Part shown: piece by piece, positions 46,256 to 57,610 of the stretch | Layout of the letters: every line of letters begins with the position of its first letter | Position numbering within the stretch: the stretch's first letter is position 1 | From: Paramyrothecium sp. XJ0827 | Lineage: Eukaryota > Ascomycota > Sordariomycetes > Hypocreales > Stachybotryaceae | DNA: 64,000 bases | Assembly (NCBI GenBank): GCA_020881915.1 | Contig: JAJFPB010000002.1 | Location: 4,785,001 to 4,849,000, forward strand | Direction: 5' to 3' | The notes under the pieces: model-generated | What the model saw: only the letters and a program-made list of their open reading frames with translations | The model's database searches: none | Told to the model about the DNA's origin: nothing | Position numbers and translations under genes: made by a program

Positions 46256-47707
46256 ATGTCGGCTGCCACAGAGGCGTTCCCTGCGTCTTTCTTGAAACCT
46301 TGGAAGGACCTTCTCGCCTCCCATCGCGATGAGCAGCTCGACGACTTTCCCAATCACCACGTCAGCGACTTTTCCTCACTCGTCACCACCAGCGTGCCCA
46401 AGCGCCTCTACGTCGGCACCGGCCTCTCCATTTTCGAGCGCGCACTCATCCCGGCCATCCTGAGCGCCCAGCGTTCGGTCCACTTTGTCACCTGTTACTG
46501 GGCCGAATCACCTTCGCTGGACGCTATCCGCGATGCTCTTGTGAAGCTCTCCCTCCACCGCGCCTCGCTGGCGGAGGACCCCAGCTCCGCCAACTTACTG
46601 AGACTGCGCATTACCATTGGGTTTTCTTCATTTGGTCTGTTCCAAAAACTTTTCCACACGTCATCGCGCGATGGCTACGTCTACCCGCCTTCCAAATGGC
46701 CATCGTTAGGGCTACCTGACGAGAAAGACCTGCGCGAGTCCGGCATTGACCTAACCGTCAAGAGCTTGTTCTTTACGCCCGTGAGCGTCATGCACCCTAA
46801 GTATGTGCTGATCGATGACGAGCGCGCGTGGATCCCAAGCTGCAACGTGAGCTGGGAGCGCTGGTTCGAGGGTTGTGTCGAAGTCGAGGGTGGCATTGTT
46901 GATCAGCTACGCGCGTTTCACGACAGAGTTTGGCATTTCAAGACGGGGGTTGATGAAGCTAAACGCGGAAACAACGGAGAACCCTTCAAAGCCTCATCAC
47001 CCGAGCTGAAACAGCCTTCAGCTGAACCGTTAGAAGACTCTGCGTCACAAGCCATACAGTTTCCTTCTGACAGTCCTGTACCAACCATCTTCCTCCCATC
47101 TTCTCACCATCGAAACCCTCGATTCAGCTTTTTTCCGTTTTTATCCCAATCTAAACCGCCCATGACTCCTCTCAACGCCGCACTACTTACACTGATTTCC
47201 AACGCTCGACGCGACATTAGTATTCTCACACCGAATGTCACTTCGTGGCCGGTAATAGAAGCACTACTCACGGCACTTCGCAGAGGTGTGAATGTGCAGA
47301 TTCGTACCAGCAAGAACATGATGTTTGTCGAACAGATTGTCACAGCAGGGACTCTTACCTCGTGGTGCCTCAGAAGCTTCATCAAAAGATACGAGGGCCT
47401 TCGCAACGATGCTCGACGCTCGGATGTGGAAGCGCAGAGTGGGCCTGTCGGCAACCTAGAAGTGCTCTATTACAAGCCCCTACAAAGCCGAGAAGGAGAA
47501 GATGATGAGCCTGTCGTCAGCCATTTTAAGATGACGCTTGTAGATGGCGAATATCTGGTGTTGGGGTCAGGAAATATGGATCGGGCAAGTTGGTGGACAA
47601 GTCAAGAGATAGGCGTGTTATTTTACGTTCCTGGTTTCAGTGGACATTCTCTCTGGGAAGGTGTTTGGCAAAGACGGACAGAGGTTCTATATCGGACACA
47701 AAGATAG
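46256..47707 (+). CDS. Phospholipase-D-like (HKD) protein
   Basis: Single-exon protein, 483 aa, with two HxKxxxxD catalytic motifs: the first at H180-K182-D187, the second at about 423 (HFKMTLVDG, followed by GSGNMDRAS). These are typical of cardiolipin-synthase or phosphatidyltransferase-type PLD proteins. The linker between the halves (about 235-290) is Ser/Pro-rich. There is no signal peptide and no strong TM segment. Family membership implies phosphodiester hydrolysis or transfer, probably on phospholipids; the actual substrate is unknown. The start follows a strong ATG with no in-frame upstream candidate of note. Confidence 0.85.
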   Translation: MSAATEAFPASFLKPWKDLLASHRDEQLDDFPNHHVSDFSSLVTTSVPKRLYVGTGLSIFERALIPAILSAQRSVHFVTCYWAESPSLDAIRDALVKLSLHRASLAEDPSSANLLRLRITIGFSSFGLFQKLFHTSSRDGYVYPPSKWPSLGLPDEKDLRESGIDLTVKSLFFTPVSVMHPKYVLIDDERAWIPSCNVSWERWFEGCVEVEGGIVDQLRAFHDRVWHFKTGVDEAKRGNNGEPFKASSPELKQPSAEPLEDSASQAIQFPSDSPVPTIFLPSSHHRNPRFSFFPFLSQSKPPMTPLNAALLTLISNARRDISILTPNVTSWPVIEALLTALRRGVNVQIRTSKNMMFVEQIVTAGTLTSWCLRSFIKRYEGLRNDARRSDVEAQSGPVGNLEVLYYKPLQSREGEDDEPVVSHFKMTLVDGEYLVLGSGNMDRASWWTSQEIGVLFYVPGFSGHSLWEGVWQRRTEVLYRTQR

Positions 47708-47823
47708 AGAGTTGCAAAGCGTCTAGAGGGTTTGGCACGCATGATTGACCGAACCTTGATTGTTTGATTAGCGATAATGGGTATTTATGTCACATAATTA
47801 ATATCGTCAATGATCTATCCAGT

Positions 47824-48534
47824 CTACTTTTCCAACGCCTTGACCTTCTCGAAGATTTCCACAAACGTGGACGGATCCTGGGCCCCGCTAAAGTTGAAGC
47901 GATCCTGGATGGTGAAATCCGGCACGCCTGTCACGCCATTGAACCGCGCCTCGGCCACAGCCTTGTCCACCTCTGCGCCGCCGTCGTCGCTGTCCACGAT
48001 GCTCTTCTTGAACTCGGCCTCGGGGATGCCGGCGTCGGTGGCGATGGCCTTGAGCGTGTCCAGGTCCGTGATGTCGCGCTCGTTCTCAAAGTACGCCGCG
48101 AACAATCCTTCGACCGTCTTGCGCTCCAGCTGCTCGCCGCCCAGGCGGCCCGCGAGGTGGATCACGCGGTGCGAGTCGCGCGTGCTGCCGATGCGGCCGC
48201 CGAACTTGAAGTGGATGCCGACCGTCTCGCCGATCTGCGCGAGGCGCGGGAACATGAGGGCGATGCGCTCGGCGCCAAACTTCTCGGCGTAGACGGTCTG
48301 CTTGTCACGCGAGACGCCGCGCGGGAGTTCCGGGTGCAGCTGGTAGGGCCGGAAGCGGACGCTGAAGGTGTCGCTTGGATGTTTTTGCGTCCAAAGAGCC
48401 TGTGCGGCAAGGAACTTGCGGTATCCCACGTAACACCACGGGCAGATAGAGTCTTGAGGGGATTTTAGTAAATGCCCTCATTTAATTAATAATCTGGTCA
48501 TACCTGAGACAACGGAAATCTTGAAGTGCGTCAT
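47824..48534 (-). CDS. DsbA-family (FrnE-like) thioredoxin-fold oxidoreductase
   Basis: 219 aa from exons 48534-48504 and 48452-47824. The short first exon brings in the start and completes the active site CPWC (Cys14-Cys17) in DSICPWCYVGYRKF. The rest is the alpha-helical insert and the cis-Pro loop GVTGVPDFTIQDRF of the FrnE/2-hydroxychromene-2-carboxylate-isomerase-like group. It is likely a cytosolic thiol oxidoreductase or glutathione-dependent isomerase. It ends convergently with the PLD-like gene. Confidence 0.88.
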
Positions 48535-50086
48535 ATTTGTAGTTGTGACTGGCCAACGTTTTTTTGATACGGCGACAAGGACAAGGATAAATCTGGATAT
48601 CTCGAATCTTGAACAGAATTAAGATAAGTACGCAAAACCAGCAAGTAAGTACTTTAAATGATCCAGGCTGAAGGGAGTCAGCGATATTTGTAAACAGGGC
48701 AAATTGCATCCATGCCGAGGCACACCTCGTTATTGCTGATTAATGCAAAAGTGCGGGAGGCGGAGTGGATCGACCGAGTGGGTGGGACCGTCCCGCCGGA
48801 AGCCGCATCATTCCAGAAAAGTCTTCATCGCCGGAGAAGCCGGTGGGACGTTACCAACCATCAGTCCTCAGTTCCGGGCAGCCGCTTGGCCGAAGGCCGG
48901 AAGTTCGTTACAGCACCTTGAGATCGCAAGGGGATCGCAAATGGATTAACTTAAAGTAATGAAAGTGCGCAGAAGCGCCTACATATGAGGAAAAGGAGCA
49001 GACTGTGCACAATTAGGTGGAAAGGTGGGTGGATTGTATTAATACATCAATCCGATGATGGTTAGAGTCATCTTTAAATAATAAAGAAACACTGACGGGA
49101 AACGAAAGAAAGCTGACCCACTGGAATCGACAATTTAAGAAGATTTCTGTTGGGTGTTGTGCCTCCCAGACCCACCCGATGCCTTGCCAGCTTGATTCGG
49201 CGACTCTTTGGCGCTGTCTTGGACGTACTATTGAACCTAGCACTCCTAAACACATTGCCTAAGAGCTGTTCCTGGTCCACGGTTTTGGGGTTCAAGGAAG
49301 AACGAGTCCAGATAAAAATTGGAAGTTTGCGATAGATATTGGCCAATTGAATACCGCAGAGCCGCTATATTGGAGTGTCTTATGCCATGTGTTCATGGGT
49401 TGGACGTATATCCAGAACAAACGGGATTTTGAATAAGCCTAGAAGATCAGATGGACCGAGTTCTTGGCGATATGGATAGGGGTCTTGATATCCTCTTAGG
49501 TTCTCCATCAGCCACGGAGGTCACAGAGTAAGTGTCAACAACGGCATAAATGCTAGATAAAATGAGTTTTAAAGCAAAACCATGGTGACATTTGTCCAGG
49601 AATTTCACTCTCTTTAAAAAGCCGCATAAAGGTTCTGGGTGTAGATTGTTCTGGTTTGCTTAAAGATTGAGGGCCATATGTAGCATATCTGTTGAACACA
49701 ACCCACATTCCGCTGTTTTGTCAAAGTACAGTATGTCAATGATCATGAACTGCAACAAGTTCTGCGCAGTCCTTCAGTACTAATTTATGTAGAATAGCGG
49801 AAGCGGAGTGGATGGCCGACCTGAAATCACCCCACCGGAAGCTCAGGATGTCATGGAAAATTGAAGATTAGCAGGGAGAATTGTGTTGTAGTAACGAGTA
49901 TCCATATGCTGCATCAACGGCAATAATATGGCATAGTCGGCGCAGGCACATATCATGAACAGCCATGTTAGATTCGAATAAGTAGGGCACGCCAAATTAA
50001 CATAGTGATGAATGCACGTCAATACATTTGTCCGCTAACTCAAGTCTCCACCGATTTTCGTTGGCCAATTGTAGTGCTGCCAAACA
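48535..50086. other. Gene-free region with two diverged direct repeats
   Basis: About 1.55 kb. Two related segments of about 100 bases lie at roughly 48735-48835 and 49780-49880, sharing GCGGAGTGGAT, CCGGAAGC and flanking patches. ORFs here are unsupported. Confidence 0.4.
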
Positions 50087-50605
50087 CTACAAGCAGATTC
50101 CTATGCAATCACGGCCTCCAGCCCTTGGGTCACATCCGTCCCTCAGCTTATCATAGCATTTGAGTCCTTTAGGGCAGACCCCTTCCCGAATTCCTGCACA
50201 AGTCGGGGCATTGGTTGGGATGCAGATGCCTGGCGCGTCGCACGCCATGCCACAGCTGCCCGGGTTGCGAGGGTCGTCCTGGCACTCGGTTCCCTTGGGG
50301 CATGTGACCGGCGTAACCCGCTTGCCGCCGCAGGATATGTACTCTTTCCGCGGAGTCAGTGGTGGCTCGACCACAGGTGGATCAACCACTGGAGGCTCAA
50401 TGATAGGGGGCAGCTTGATACGGGGCACGCAGGTCCCCGGGCAGCGGTTGAGGTCGAGACAATCCCGGTTGTTGGGCTTGCACACGGTACCCTCGGGGCA
50501 CGGAGCAATCTTGAAGCCGCAGGGGCGGCTGGAGTAGTCCGGGGCAGCAGCGCCGATGGTGGCGAGGCTGAGAGCCGTGGCGGCTAAGAAGGTATTGAGA
50601 AGCAT
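50087..50605 (-). CDS. Small secreted cysteine-rich protein with three six-Cys modules
   Basis: 172 aa, single exon. A signal peptide occupies about residues 1-20 (MLLNTFLAATALSLATIGAA). The mature part has 18 cysteines in three similar modules of six, each built around C-P-(E/K)-G-(T/L)-x-C and ending C-x(3-5)-C. Modules 1 and 2 are separated by a proline hinge made of repeated EPPVV/DPPVV units. Such secreted Cys-rich repeats occur in fungal effectors and cell-wall or protease-inhibitor-like proteins; I recognise no specific family. It probably acts outside the cell, held by disulphides. Confidence 0.8.
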   Translation of the reverse strand: MLLNTFLAATALSLATIGAAAPDYSSRPCGFKIAPCPEGTVCKPNNRDCLDLNRCPGTCVPRIKLPPIIEPPVVDPPVVEPPLTPRKEYISCGGKRVTPVTCPKGTECQDDPRNPGSCGMACDAPGICIPTNAPTCAGIREGVCPKGLKCYDKLRDGCDPRAGGRDCIGICL

Positions 50606-52698
50606 GCTTGAAGGAGTTCACTGCTCAGGTGCGAGAAGACAAATCTGCCGAATTTGACGAGACCAAGTGGTAAGAAGGCCATGGGCTATGCTTCTATTTA
50701 TGCTTCTTCGAGAACCTGCCTGTCTTAAGTTTGAGTCAAAAACTGATCACAAGCCCATTCCAGCCACAGCAGCGGTCCATCGTTCCTCAATGGTCCACCC
50801 CCAGCCAAATGCTTTTATCCATACGAGCTGAACTTCGGAGACACATGTCCACCGCCCCAAAACATTCCGTCACGAGCCACCAGCCAATCGCGTCAACAAC
50901 CGACTTGCCCCATGGCCCCTCCCCGGATCGTCGGCTGAACAAGGGTTTCTCTGCTCCCCATGTTCGCCGCGCGGCACGTAGTGCTTATTCCTGTCTGGCC
51001 GTCCAGCCCCAGCGCCAGGAATTGCGCAAAGCCCATTCCAGCCCGTCACACTCGAACAACTTCCGATAGCTCCGTGCCACTTTGAGCTTATGCCAAGGAT
51101 CAATTAGGTAACGGGAGGGTAGCTGCCAGCCGTCTAGCCAGATTCGTTGAGCACCAGGATCGCCTATCTTCTGGCACGCACGCCAATGGCGGAATCCTTT
51201 TGTTCCGCTGACAATGGCGTCGCGTAGATCCTCTGAATGGAAAGGCTAGCGTCCGGCCGGGATGGCGGTTGACCTAGGTCCGTGGGCTTGCCTGGACTCG
51301 ACTTGGCTTATGGTAATAAAAAATGTGGCTGACCGTAGGAGCTCGCACCCGGATCTCTGACTGCGAGGGATTACCAGTCTTGAAGCCGAACACGGTTGAT
51401 AGCGCAAGCGTCTGGCCATGCGTGAATGGGACAAATGGTGAGCCGGATTGAGTACAATTTCGTGTCCGTGTCAGCGGCCTCGACGACATAACCTTCGCAT
51501 CACCTGGCCCTGAAAGCATCATGCGAAAAAGGCGTGACAGTTTTCAACCAACAATGAAACCAGCAATTTAACTCGTGGTAATTTACAATAGTTGATCTCC
51601 CTATAAGACTGGATACCACCAGGTAGCTAAACTGCTTTCAAAACAAGCCTACCTTAGTTTACAAGTGGCCTACAGATACTAGTTGCATCTCTCACTAACT
51701 AACGTTAATCTGTGCTATCCCAGTTAGAGTTTCCAAGAGTACAGTCATCCACGATCTACCTTAGGCTCGCTCCCTGCAGCTCCGCCATTAGAGCACGTGT
51801 GGACGGTGTCTCGTCTTCCATCAAATCCTAACTATGACAACGAGCGTGGTTTGACTGCTCTGAGCTGTCGTGCGAACACCCACTCTAGTAAAAAGCAGAA
51901 ACTCCGGTAGTCACGCACTGGAAAGACGCAGGCGCTCTGACTACATCTTCGTGAATCTGCAAAATTGAGCTATGTACTGTAATTGAGCGGGAACATAGCG
52001 CGGAGATCTCACAAAACAAAGACCTGAGACCTCTGCATTATAGTACTGTCCCTTAAGTGCCATAGGTGTAGTGTAACTTGCCTCAAGACTTTATTAAGAT
52101 GTAATGCTGCCAGCCCGGCTTTGTGCACGGACTACAAAGGTCACAGGAGCATTGAAGATTGAATGACGATGCTAAGTGATTGTGGTGTCAAAGGATGCGA
52201 TCTATTGTAACATGCACGGGGCCTCTTTCTTTTTGGTAGAGACTGCCCATTTTTAGGATCCAAAGAATACACAATTAGCAAAAGAAGACGTCATATAGAT
52301 TGGACGCAGCCTCAGTAGTGGTTGCAAGAGGGCTGCTATATTCCCCGAATAGCTGCCCCCGAGGTTGATGCATCGCAACCACAAATCCAAAATGTTTCTG
52401 GACGTGTTCAGCCCATTCATCTCCGCATTGTCTTTCGACCAAAAGCAATTGCTTTGTCCTCTAATTGTTCGATGATTGTCACTTGGGAGGGCACAAAGAT
52501 GATCTCCAACAAAGTGCTTTGAAGCATAGTTAGATCGAGTCTCAAACTTAGTTTAAGATCTCTTTGAGCCATTAATAGTAAGGCTGCCAGAGGAAATAAC
52601 TGCAGGTAAAAATTCACAGTCCAGTATGTTAGAAACCGATTATAAAGAATCAACATCTTCGCTGGATTCATCCATACCAAATCCACGCAACACGAGCC
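50606..52698. other. Gene-free region
   Basis: About 2.1 kb. It contains the promoters of the Cys-rich protein (minus) and the F-box/ankyrin protein (plus). No supported gene. A tRNA-like remnant near 51330-51425 was considered and not called. Confidence 0.45.
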
Positions 52699-54762
52699 AT
52701 GTCGACTTTGCCTAGACGTTATCGTATGCAGGCCCCTGCCAGGACGAATCCTATGGCAACCCTTTCTCATCTTCCGCACGAGCTCCTGCTCGCAATTTTC
52801 TGGTATTCTGGGCATCGAGAGTTGTTTTCACTAACCCAAACCTGCCGAAGCATCAATCCCGTAGCCGAAGAAGTGCTTTACAAGAAAGAATTACAGAAAC
52901 GCCCACGAGATTCCGCAGCCCTGCTTTGGGCTGTAACTCGAAACCGCTTGCCTACATTGTACAAGTTTCTGGCGAGCAACAAAAGCGCTTCCAAAAATTT
53001 ATTGGACCTGAATATCGGCCCCAATGCGGTATACGATCTCTCATACCGCGTGAACAAGGCCAGACAGATGCGGTGGGTCAATCGCGCATGGGCCTCGCAG
53101 TTCTTAACTCTTCATAATCCGGCAATAATCAAACAGTCTGAGAAAGAAATGAACGCTTATTGGCCGCGGGCTATTCATATTCCGACAACCACTCTTTACT
53201 TGGATACAGAGGATTTGTGTGTGCAATCACAATCCAGCTTGCATATAGCCGCCGCCCATGGATTTACCAGTATCGTCGGGCGATTGGTTGATGCCGGGGC
53301 CGACCCCGAGAAACTCGCGACCGTCACGGGCAACCTCTTACGCAAAGAAGTTAGCTATCTCACAGCCCTTGGGGTGGCCTTGGTGAACTCGCGATCCTCG
53401 GTCGCGTTGATGCTATTGAGGAAAGGAGCTGGCCAGATTGTTGTATTTGACAAACAGGGCAGACCCTTATATTCCGCTCTGCATCTTGCTGCCTTTTACA
53501 ACCTTACTGAGGTCGTGGCGAAATTGATGACCGATCATAACGCCGATGTTCATTGGTCAGGAACTGGCAATCATGTGTTGCCGATTCATCTCGCGGTTAT
53601 TCGAGATCCCCCAGCAATGACGAGTCTGCTGCCGCTGATTAAGCATGGATCTCCTGTCAATACGAGGCTGTCTATTGATGGCTATCTGGACTCGGGATCG
53701 ACAATCTTGCACCTGCTTCCATTTTTCTCTGACGAGGATGAGTTGATAGAGGTCATGAGAATGCTGAAAAAAGCCGGCGCAGACATCCATGTTAGGACAG
53801 ATGCGGGAGAAACCCTGTTGCAGTACGCCGTTTGCTTCCGGAAACCTGCAATGGTGAAGTATCTGCTTCAGCATGGGGAGGATCCCAACCACCCTTCCGG
53901 TCCCAGAATCATTTCTCCGTTACACTCTCTGGCGCACGAAGGCATGGGAGGAGCTTCCTTCCCCGAAATTGCCGGAAAGAGATTCATGTATCTCATGTGT
54001 CACGAAGATAGCAAACTTGAGTGCGTGCGTCTCCTTGTAGATGCTGGGGCAGTTGTGAAATTGAAGACTGTGGAAGCTTTTCTAAGCCATGGTTGTGGAG
54101 ACATTGCATCTGTAATGCTGCCGCATCTGGTCGATCCTCCCAAGCTTGAATCGTACTGGATGGTTAAGTACGCCAATAGGGTCTTGAGTGAAAGACCCCC
54201 TTTCAAGATGAGCGACTTCTTCGAGAATACGGCTGAGCCGCGGCCTGTTTTTACATTTCTTGTCGAGAGTTTCCCACCGCGGGCCCAACCAGACGTACAG
54301 CCGGCATGGCGCAAACTCATCATCCAACTGGCCTCGACCGACATGATTGAGCTCAGATATGTGCAGCGCTTTCTCGAGGACACGGCAGACTTGGGTGTCA
54401 GATCGACCACTGATGGGAGCGACGTGCTCATGAATGTGCTCGGCAACAACGCCTACATGCATGGCTACCATCGGACGTTGCTCGAGACGTTCTTCGAGGC
54501 TGGCTTTCATGCCAATGCCGTGGATGACTATGGCAACACATACATCCACCACTTGACCAGGAACTCAACCATTTCGAAGATAGATTTTGAAGCTGTACTT
54601 CTGCGACTGGTTGAGAAAGGCGTGAACATCAACGCTCGGAATTGTTGGGGCTTGACCGCCCTACACTGGGGTTTTAAAGACTGGAAGTGGTCGTACATTC
54701 TGAAGCTCACGCATGAGACACGTAACGCGCGAGTCCTTCTATCCTATGGTGCTCGCTTGTGA
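52699..54762 (+). CDS. F-box and ankyrin-repeat protein
   Basis: Single-exon protein, 687 aa. An F-box-like motif lies near the N-terminus (LSHLPHELLLAIFWY, residues about 22-36, followed by SLTQTCRSIN). Ankyrin repeats follow: SSLHIAAAHGFTSIVGRLVDAGAD, ALHLAAFYNLTEVVAKL, GETLLQYAVCFRKPAMVKYLLQHG, and a last one ending GLTALHWGF and ARVLLSYGARL. F-box proteins recruit targets to SCF ubiquitin ligases; the ankyrin repeats would bind the target. The first Met was used; MATLSHLPHE at codon 19 is a good alternative start. Confidence 0.85.
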   Translation: MSTLPRRYRMQAPARTNPMATLSHLPHELLLAIFWYSGHRELFSLTQTCRSINPVAEEVLYKKELQKRPRDSAALLWAVTRNRLPTLYKFLASNKSASKNLLDLNIGPNAVYDLSYRVNKARQMRWVNRAWASQFLTLHNPAIIKQSEKEMNAYWPRAIHIPTTTLYLDTEDLCVQSQSSLHIAAAHGFTSIVGRLVDAGADPEKLATVTGNLLRKEVSYLTALGVALVNSRSSVALMLLRKGAGQIVVFDKQGRPLYSALHLAAFYNLTEVVAKLMTDHNADVHWSGTGNHVLPIHLAVIRDPPAMTSLLPLIKHGSPVNTRLSIDGYLDSGSTILHLLPFFSDEDELIEVMRMLKKAGADIHVRTDAGETLLQYAVCFRKPAMVKYLLQHGEDPNHPSGPRIISPLHSLAHEGMGGASFPEIAGKRFMYLMCHEDSKLECVRLLVDAGAVVKLKTVEAFLSHGCGDIASVMLPHLVDPPKLESYWMVKYANRVLSERPPFKMSDFFENTAEPRPVFTFLVESFPPRAQPDVQPAWRKLIIQLASTDMIELRYVQRFLEDTADLGVRSTTDGSDVLMNVLGNNAYMHGYHRTLLETFFEAGFHANAVDDYGNTYIHHLTRNSTISKIDFEAVLLRLVEKGVNINARNCWGLTALHWGFKDWKWSYILKLTHETRNARVLLSYGARL

Positions 54763-56509
54763 TATACGATGGGGGCGATGTTATTTCGTTTGTGTTGAGA
54801 AACATTATCAATCGGTTCATTGCAATGTCTAGGAAGGGTTTTGGGGGAAATCTCTGTTATCGAACGGGCAATCAGAATGCTTGCAGCTATTGGGAAAACT
54901 CGACTTATTATTGAAATCACTGGGGAGCTGACCAATGCTCTGAATGTGTGGTACATGTAGATGCGAGGGTGAACGAAGCACAGCTGCCATGGCCAGCAGT
55001 CCAAGGTTCAGACATTTTTGAAACTTCATATACCAGCACCCAGTCTTTTGTGCTTTTTCGTCTAAATATAGTGTCTGCCATTTTGCTCTGATCCATGCCC
55101 TTGATGCGAAACACTGCACTGCATGATCATTCTCAGAGACGACCTCAGTCCAGTCAAGTGTGATCCAGCCACGATATTGCAGACTCCAGTGATTGGCCAG
55201 AAGATAAAATGGGCCAAATGTCGAAAAGAGGTATGAAAGCAGGAAAATGCAGATGAGTCACACCGTTCAAGCCAGAGTGTGACCCGTAGGCACAGGTCTA
55301 TGCGATGGTTTCGGGCCTCGCACCCAAATCGATGGCTGTTATCAGAGGGCGCGTAAATTCCCTCTCCGGTCTAGAAACAGTCACAGCGTGAACATGTACC
55401 TGTTTGTGTTTATCAGTTGTCCTCGTGGCGGTTCCAACGACATGAGCAAATGTGACAGCATTCTGGGTATTCGGTGACATAGGGAATGGACGAATTACAT
55501 TGCGTCATCATAAATGAAAACGTGGTGCAAGGCGAGTCGTCACTCGGGCAGCTGAAGCCAGCTACTCTCCGCCATTGTCAGCTGATCAACCTGGCGGTTA
55601 GATCGCGGCTTACCTACGCACTGAGGCATCAGCAATACGATCTTTCTGTGGTGTTTGTGGGTCTCGAGCAACTGTGGCTTTCCAAACATACCCTGGAGCA
55701 ACAGTTCTCATACGTAACGTGACGTTTACGCTTGATCGTCAATCATGGGCTGAGTGCAACCAGATCTGCCAGGGATTTTAGCTCAATAGACTAAACAAGG
55801 GTCTAAACTTTGAGATCAGAAATGTCTATAAGATGACGGGTTTGTTGAGAAGAGCTCCGATGTTTTGGTATACTAAACAATGCGGTGAGTGAAGCGCTGG
55901 AGTTGTCAGCGTTTATTCCACGGTTGGGAACTTGCCATTCGGCCGCCTCGTCTGCGTGTCGTGGGCCGTTTTTTACTGTGTTTTGTACATGTGCTACTTG
56001 GCGGTATTACGCTCAGTCTACTCCGTTCTTACTGCCTTTCTGCGCGATGGGTGCCCCTGTTCCCGCAGCGGGAACAATTTGTCCAACCCTTGCACAAAAG
56101 GGCGTCTCAAGACGGCTCATCGGACCAAGACTAGGGATGCAAGTCGACAGCGGGAGTGAGGGGCTGATAGTGAGAAGCATTAGTCTAGAAGCATTGGAGC
56201 TTATCAAATACTTTGGCTCCCTCTAGGGCCCAGAGCTGAAAGCCTACCTAATCGGGGCGCCGCCCGTCAGCATGATCAAATTAACGGGGACGGGCTATAA
56301 TTAAGCAATGGCTAAGGCTGCTAGCCTGCCTGTCGGTTTTCTCTTCTGCCTGCACCTTGACTCAACTAGGTGTCCCTAAACAACGTTGACCCACACCAAC
56401 CGCCGGGCAATAAGAGGCGAGGGGACGGCGAGTATCGAATCGTATCCACGGCGAATATCGACTGATCTTGACCCGCGATCCCACTGGTCCGTCTCTTCAT
56501 TTCCCCGCA
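54763..56509. other. Gene-free region upstream of the bANK regulator
   Basis: About 1.75 kb with short unsupported ORFs. It contains the promoter of the bZIP-ankyrin gene. I looked for a tox-box-like ATCTCNCGNA element and saw none. Confidence 0.4.
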
Positions 56510-57610
56510 ATGGAAGTCCAGCAGCTTCAAGACATTGAGCAAGCGAAGCACGACCGTCGAAAGGCCCAAAACCGCCTAGCGCAGCGGAAGTTCCGGCGTG
56601 AGTGTGCAGATCCGCTGCCCCTGTGTCGTGTCCAGGACACGACTATCTCGAGCCACTGCGCCGTCGCGAACCCAGACTGACACCGCCGTCCTCTAGAGAA
56701 GAAAGCCTTCGAGTTCCTGCACAACGCCTCGAGCGAATTCCCAGCGCCGCCCGGGAGCGGCTCGTTACGAAACACCGTCGCCGTGCCAGAGCCGGTCAGC
56801 ACGAGATGGGAACCACCGCTGCCGACGCACGGAAACCTCCATCCGAACGCATACCACCATGCCGTGGCTGACTTCTCCGTCCCGCCGACCCCAGCGTCGC
56901 TACAATCCGGCTCGATGGGCGCCGGAATCGTGGGGTTTGGCGTGGACACAATGGATCTGACAGCGTGGGAAGGCTTCTCAGACCTGGGGGCCGCGGTGAC
57001 CGAACTGCCTTCAACAGCATGGTCCGACTCTACGGGATCTACGACGACACACCCAGACGCACACTGGGACCACAACACAAGTTCGGGCAGAAGCTCGTCC
57101 AGCCTCAGCCCTTCGAACCCGCCGACCCTAGTCTTGAAACCGACGGAAACACCAGTGGCGATGCCCGGGCGGCCTTGGTCCCGCCCTGCCGCTACGATCG
57201 AGTCTGATAACGGCCCTCCAGCGTTGGCCCGCAGGCAAGACGCCACGGCCTCAAAACCGGGACTATGCCGTGATACCTTGATACTGGTCCAAACGGCGGT
57301 CCAGAACGGATCGACGGCTATCCTGCAGATGCTGATAGACCACCACGTCCCCACCCCGGGTAACACCCTGGCCGACTTCATCAACTATGTCGACGACGTG
57401 ACGGGGTCTACACTTCTACACTCTGCGATTGAACATCGACGGGTCGACTGCGCGCGCCTACTCATCCAACATGGCGCCGATATCCACCAAGCGGACAAGG
57501 CGGGCAAGACGCCCCTGCTACTGGCAGTCAGTACAGACTTCGAAGCCGGAGTCCGACTCCTCCTCTCTGAAGTCCGGAAAAACGGCTGCCCACCAGCAAA
57601 GGTCCCCTGA
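56510..57610 (+). CDS. bANK-type transcription factor (bZIP basic region plus ankyrin repeats, TOXE-like)
   Basis: 333 aa from exons 56510-56597 and 56697-57610 (GTGAGT...CTAG intron). Residues 13-29 form a bZIP basic region with the NRLAQRKFR signature (compare N-x2-A-Q-x2-F-R in Yap/AP-1). No leucine-zipper heptads follow. A long Ser/Pro-rich middle comes next, then ankyrin-like repeats from about 235 (TAILQMLIDH, STLLHSAIEHRRVDCARLLIQHGADIHQADKAGKTPLLLAV). This architecture is that of TOXE-type pathway-specific regulators of secondary-metabolite clusters. It lies 1.7 kb from the 3' end of a polyketide synthase and probably controls it. The ankyrin region is short, and the frame may have been cut (see findings). 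Confidence 0.8.

Noticed and set aside
51330..51425. tRNA-like sequence on the minus strand (GAGCTC/CCGGATCTC-type T-arm, TTCAAGA-like loop)
   Set aside because: The acceptor stem has no matching 5' half and the T-loop lacks TTCGA. At best a remnant; a tRNA scan would decide.
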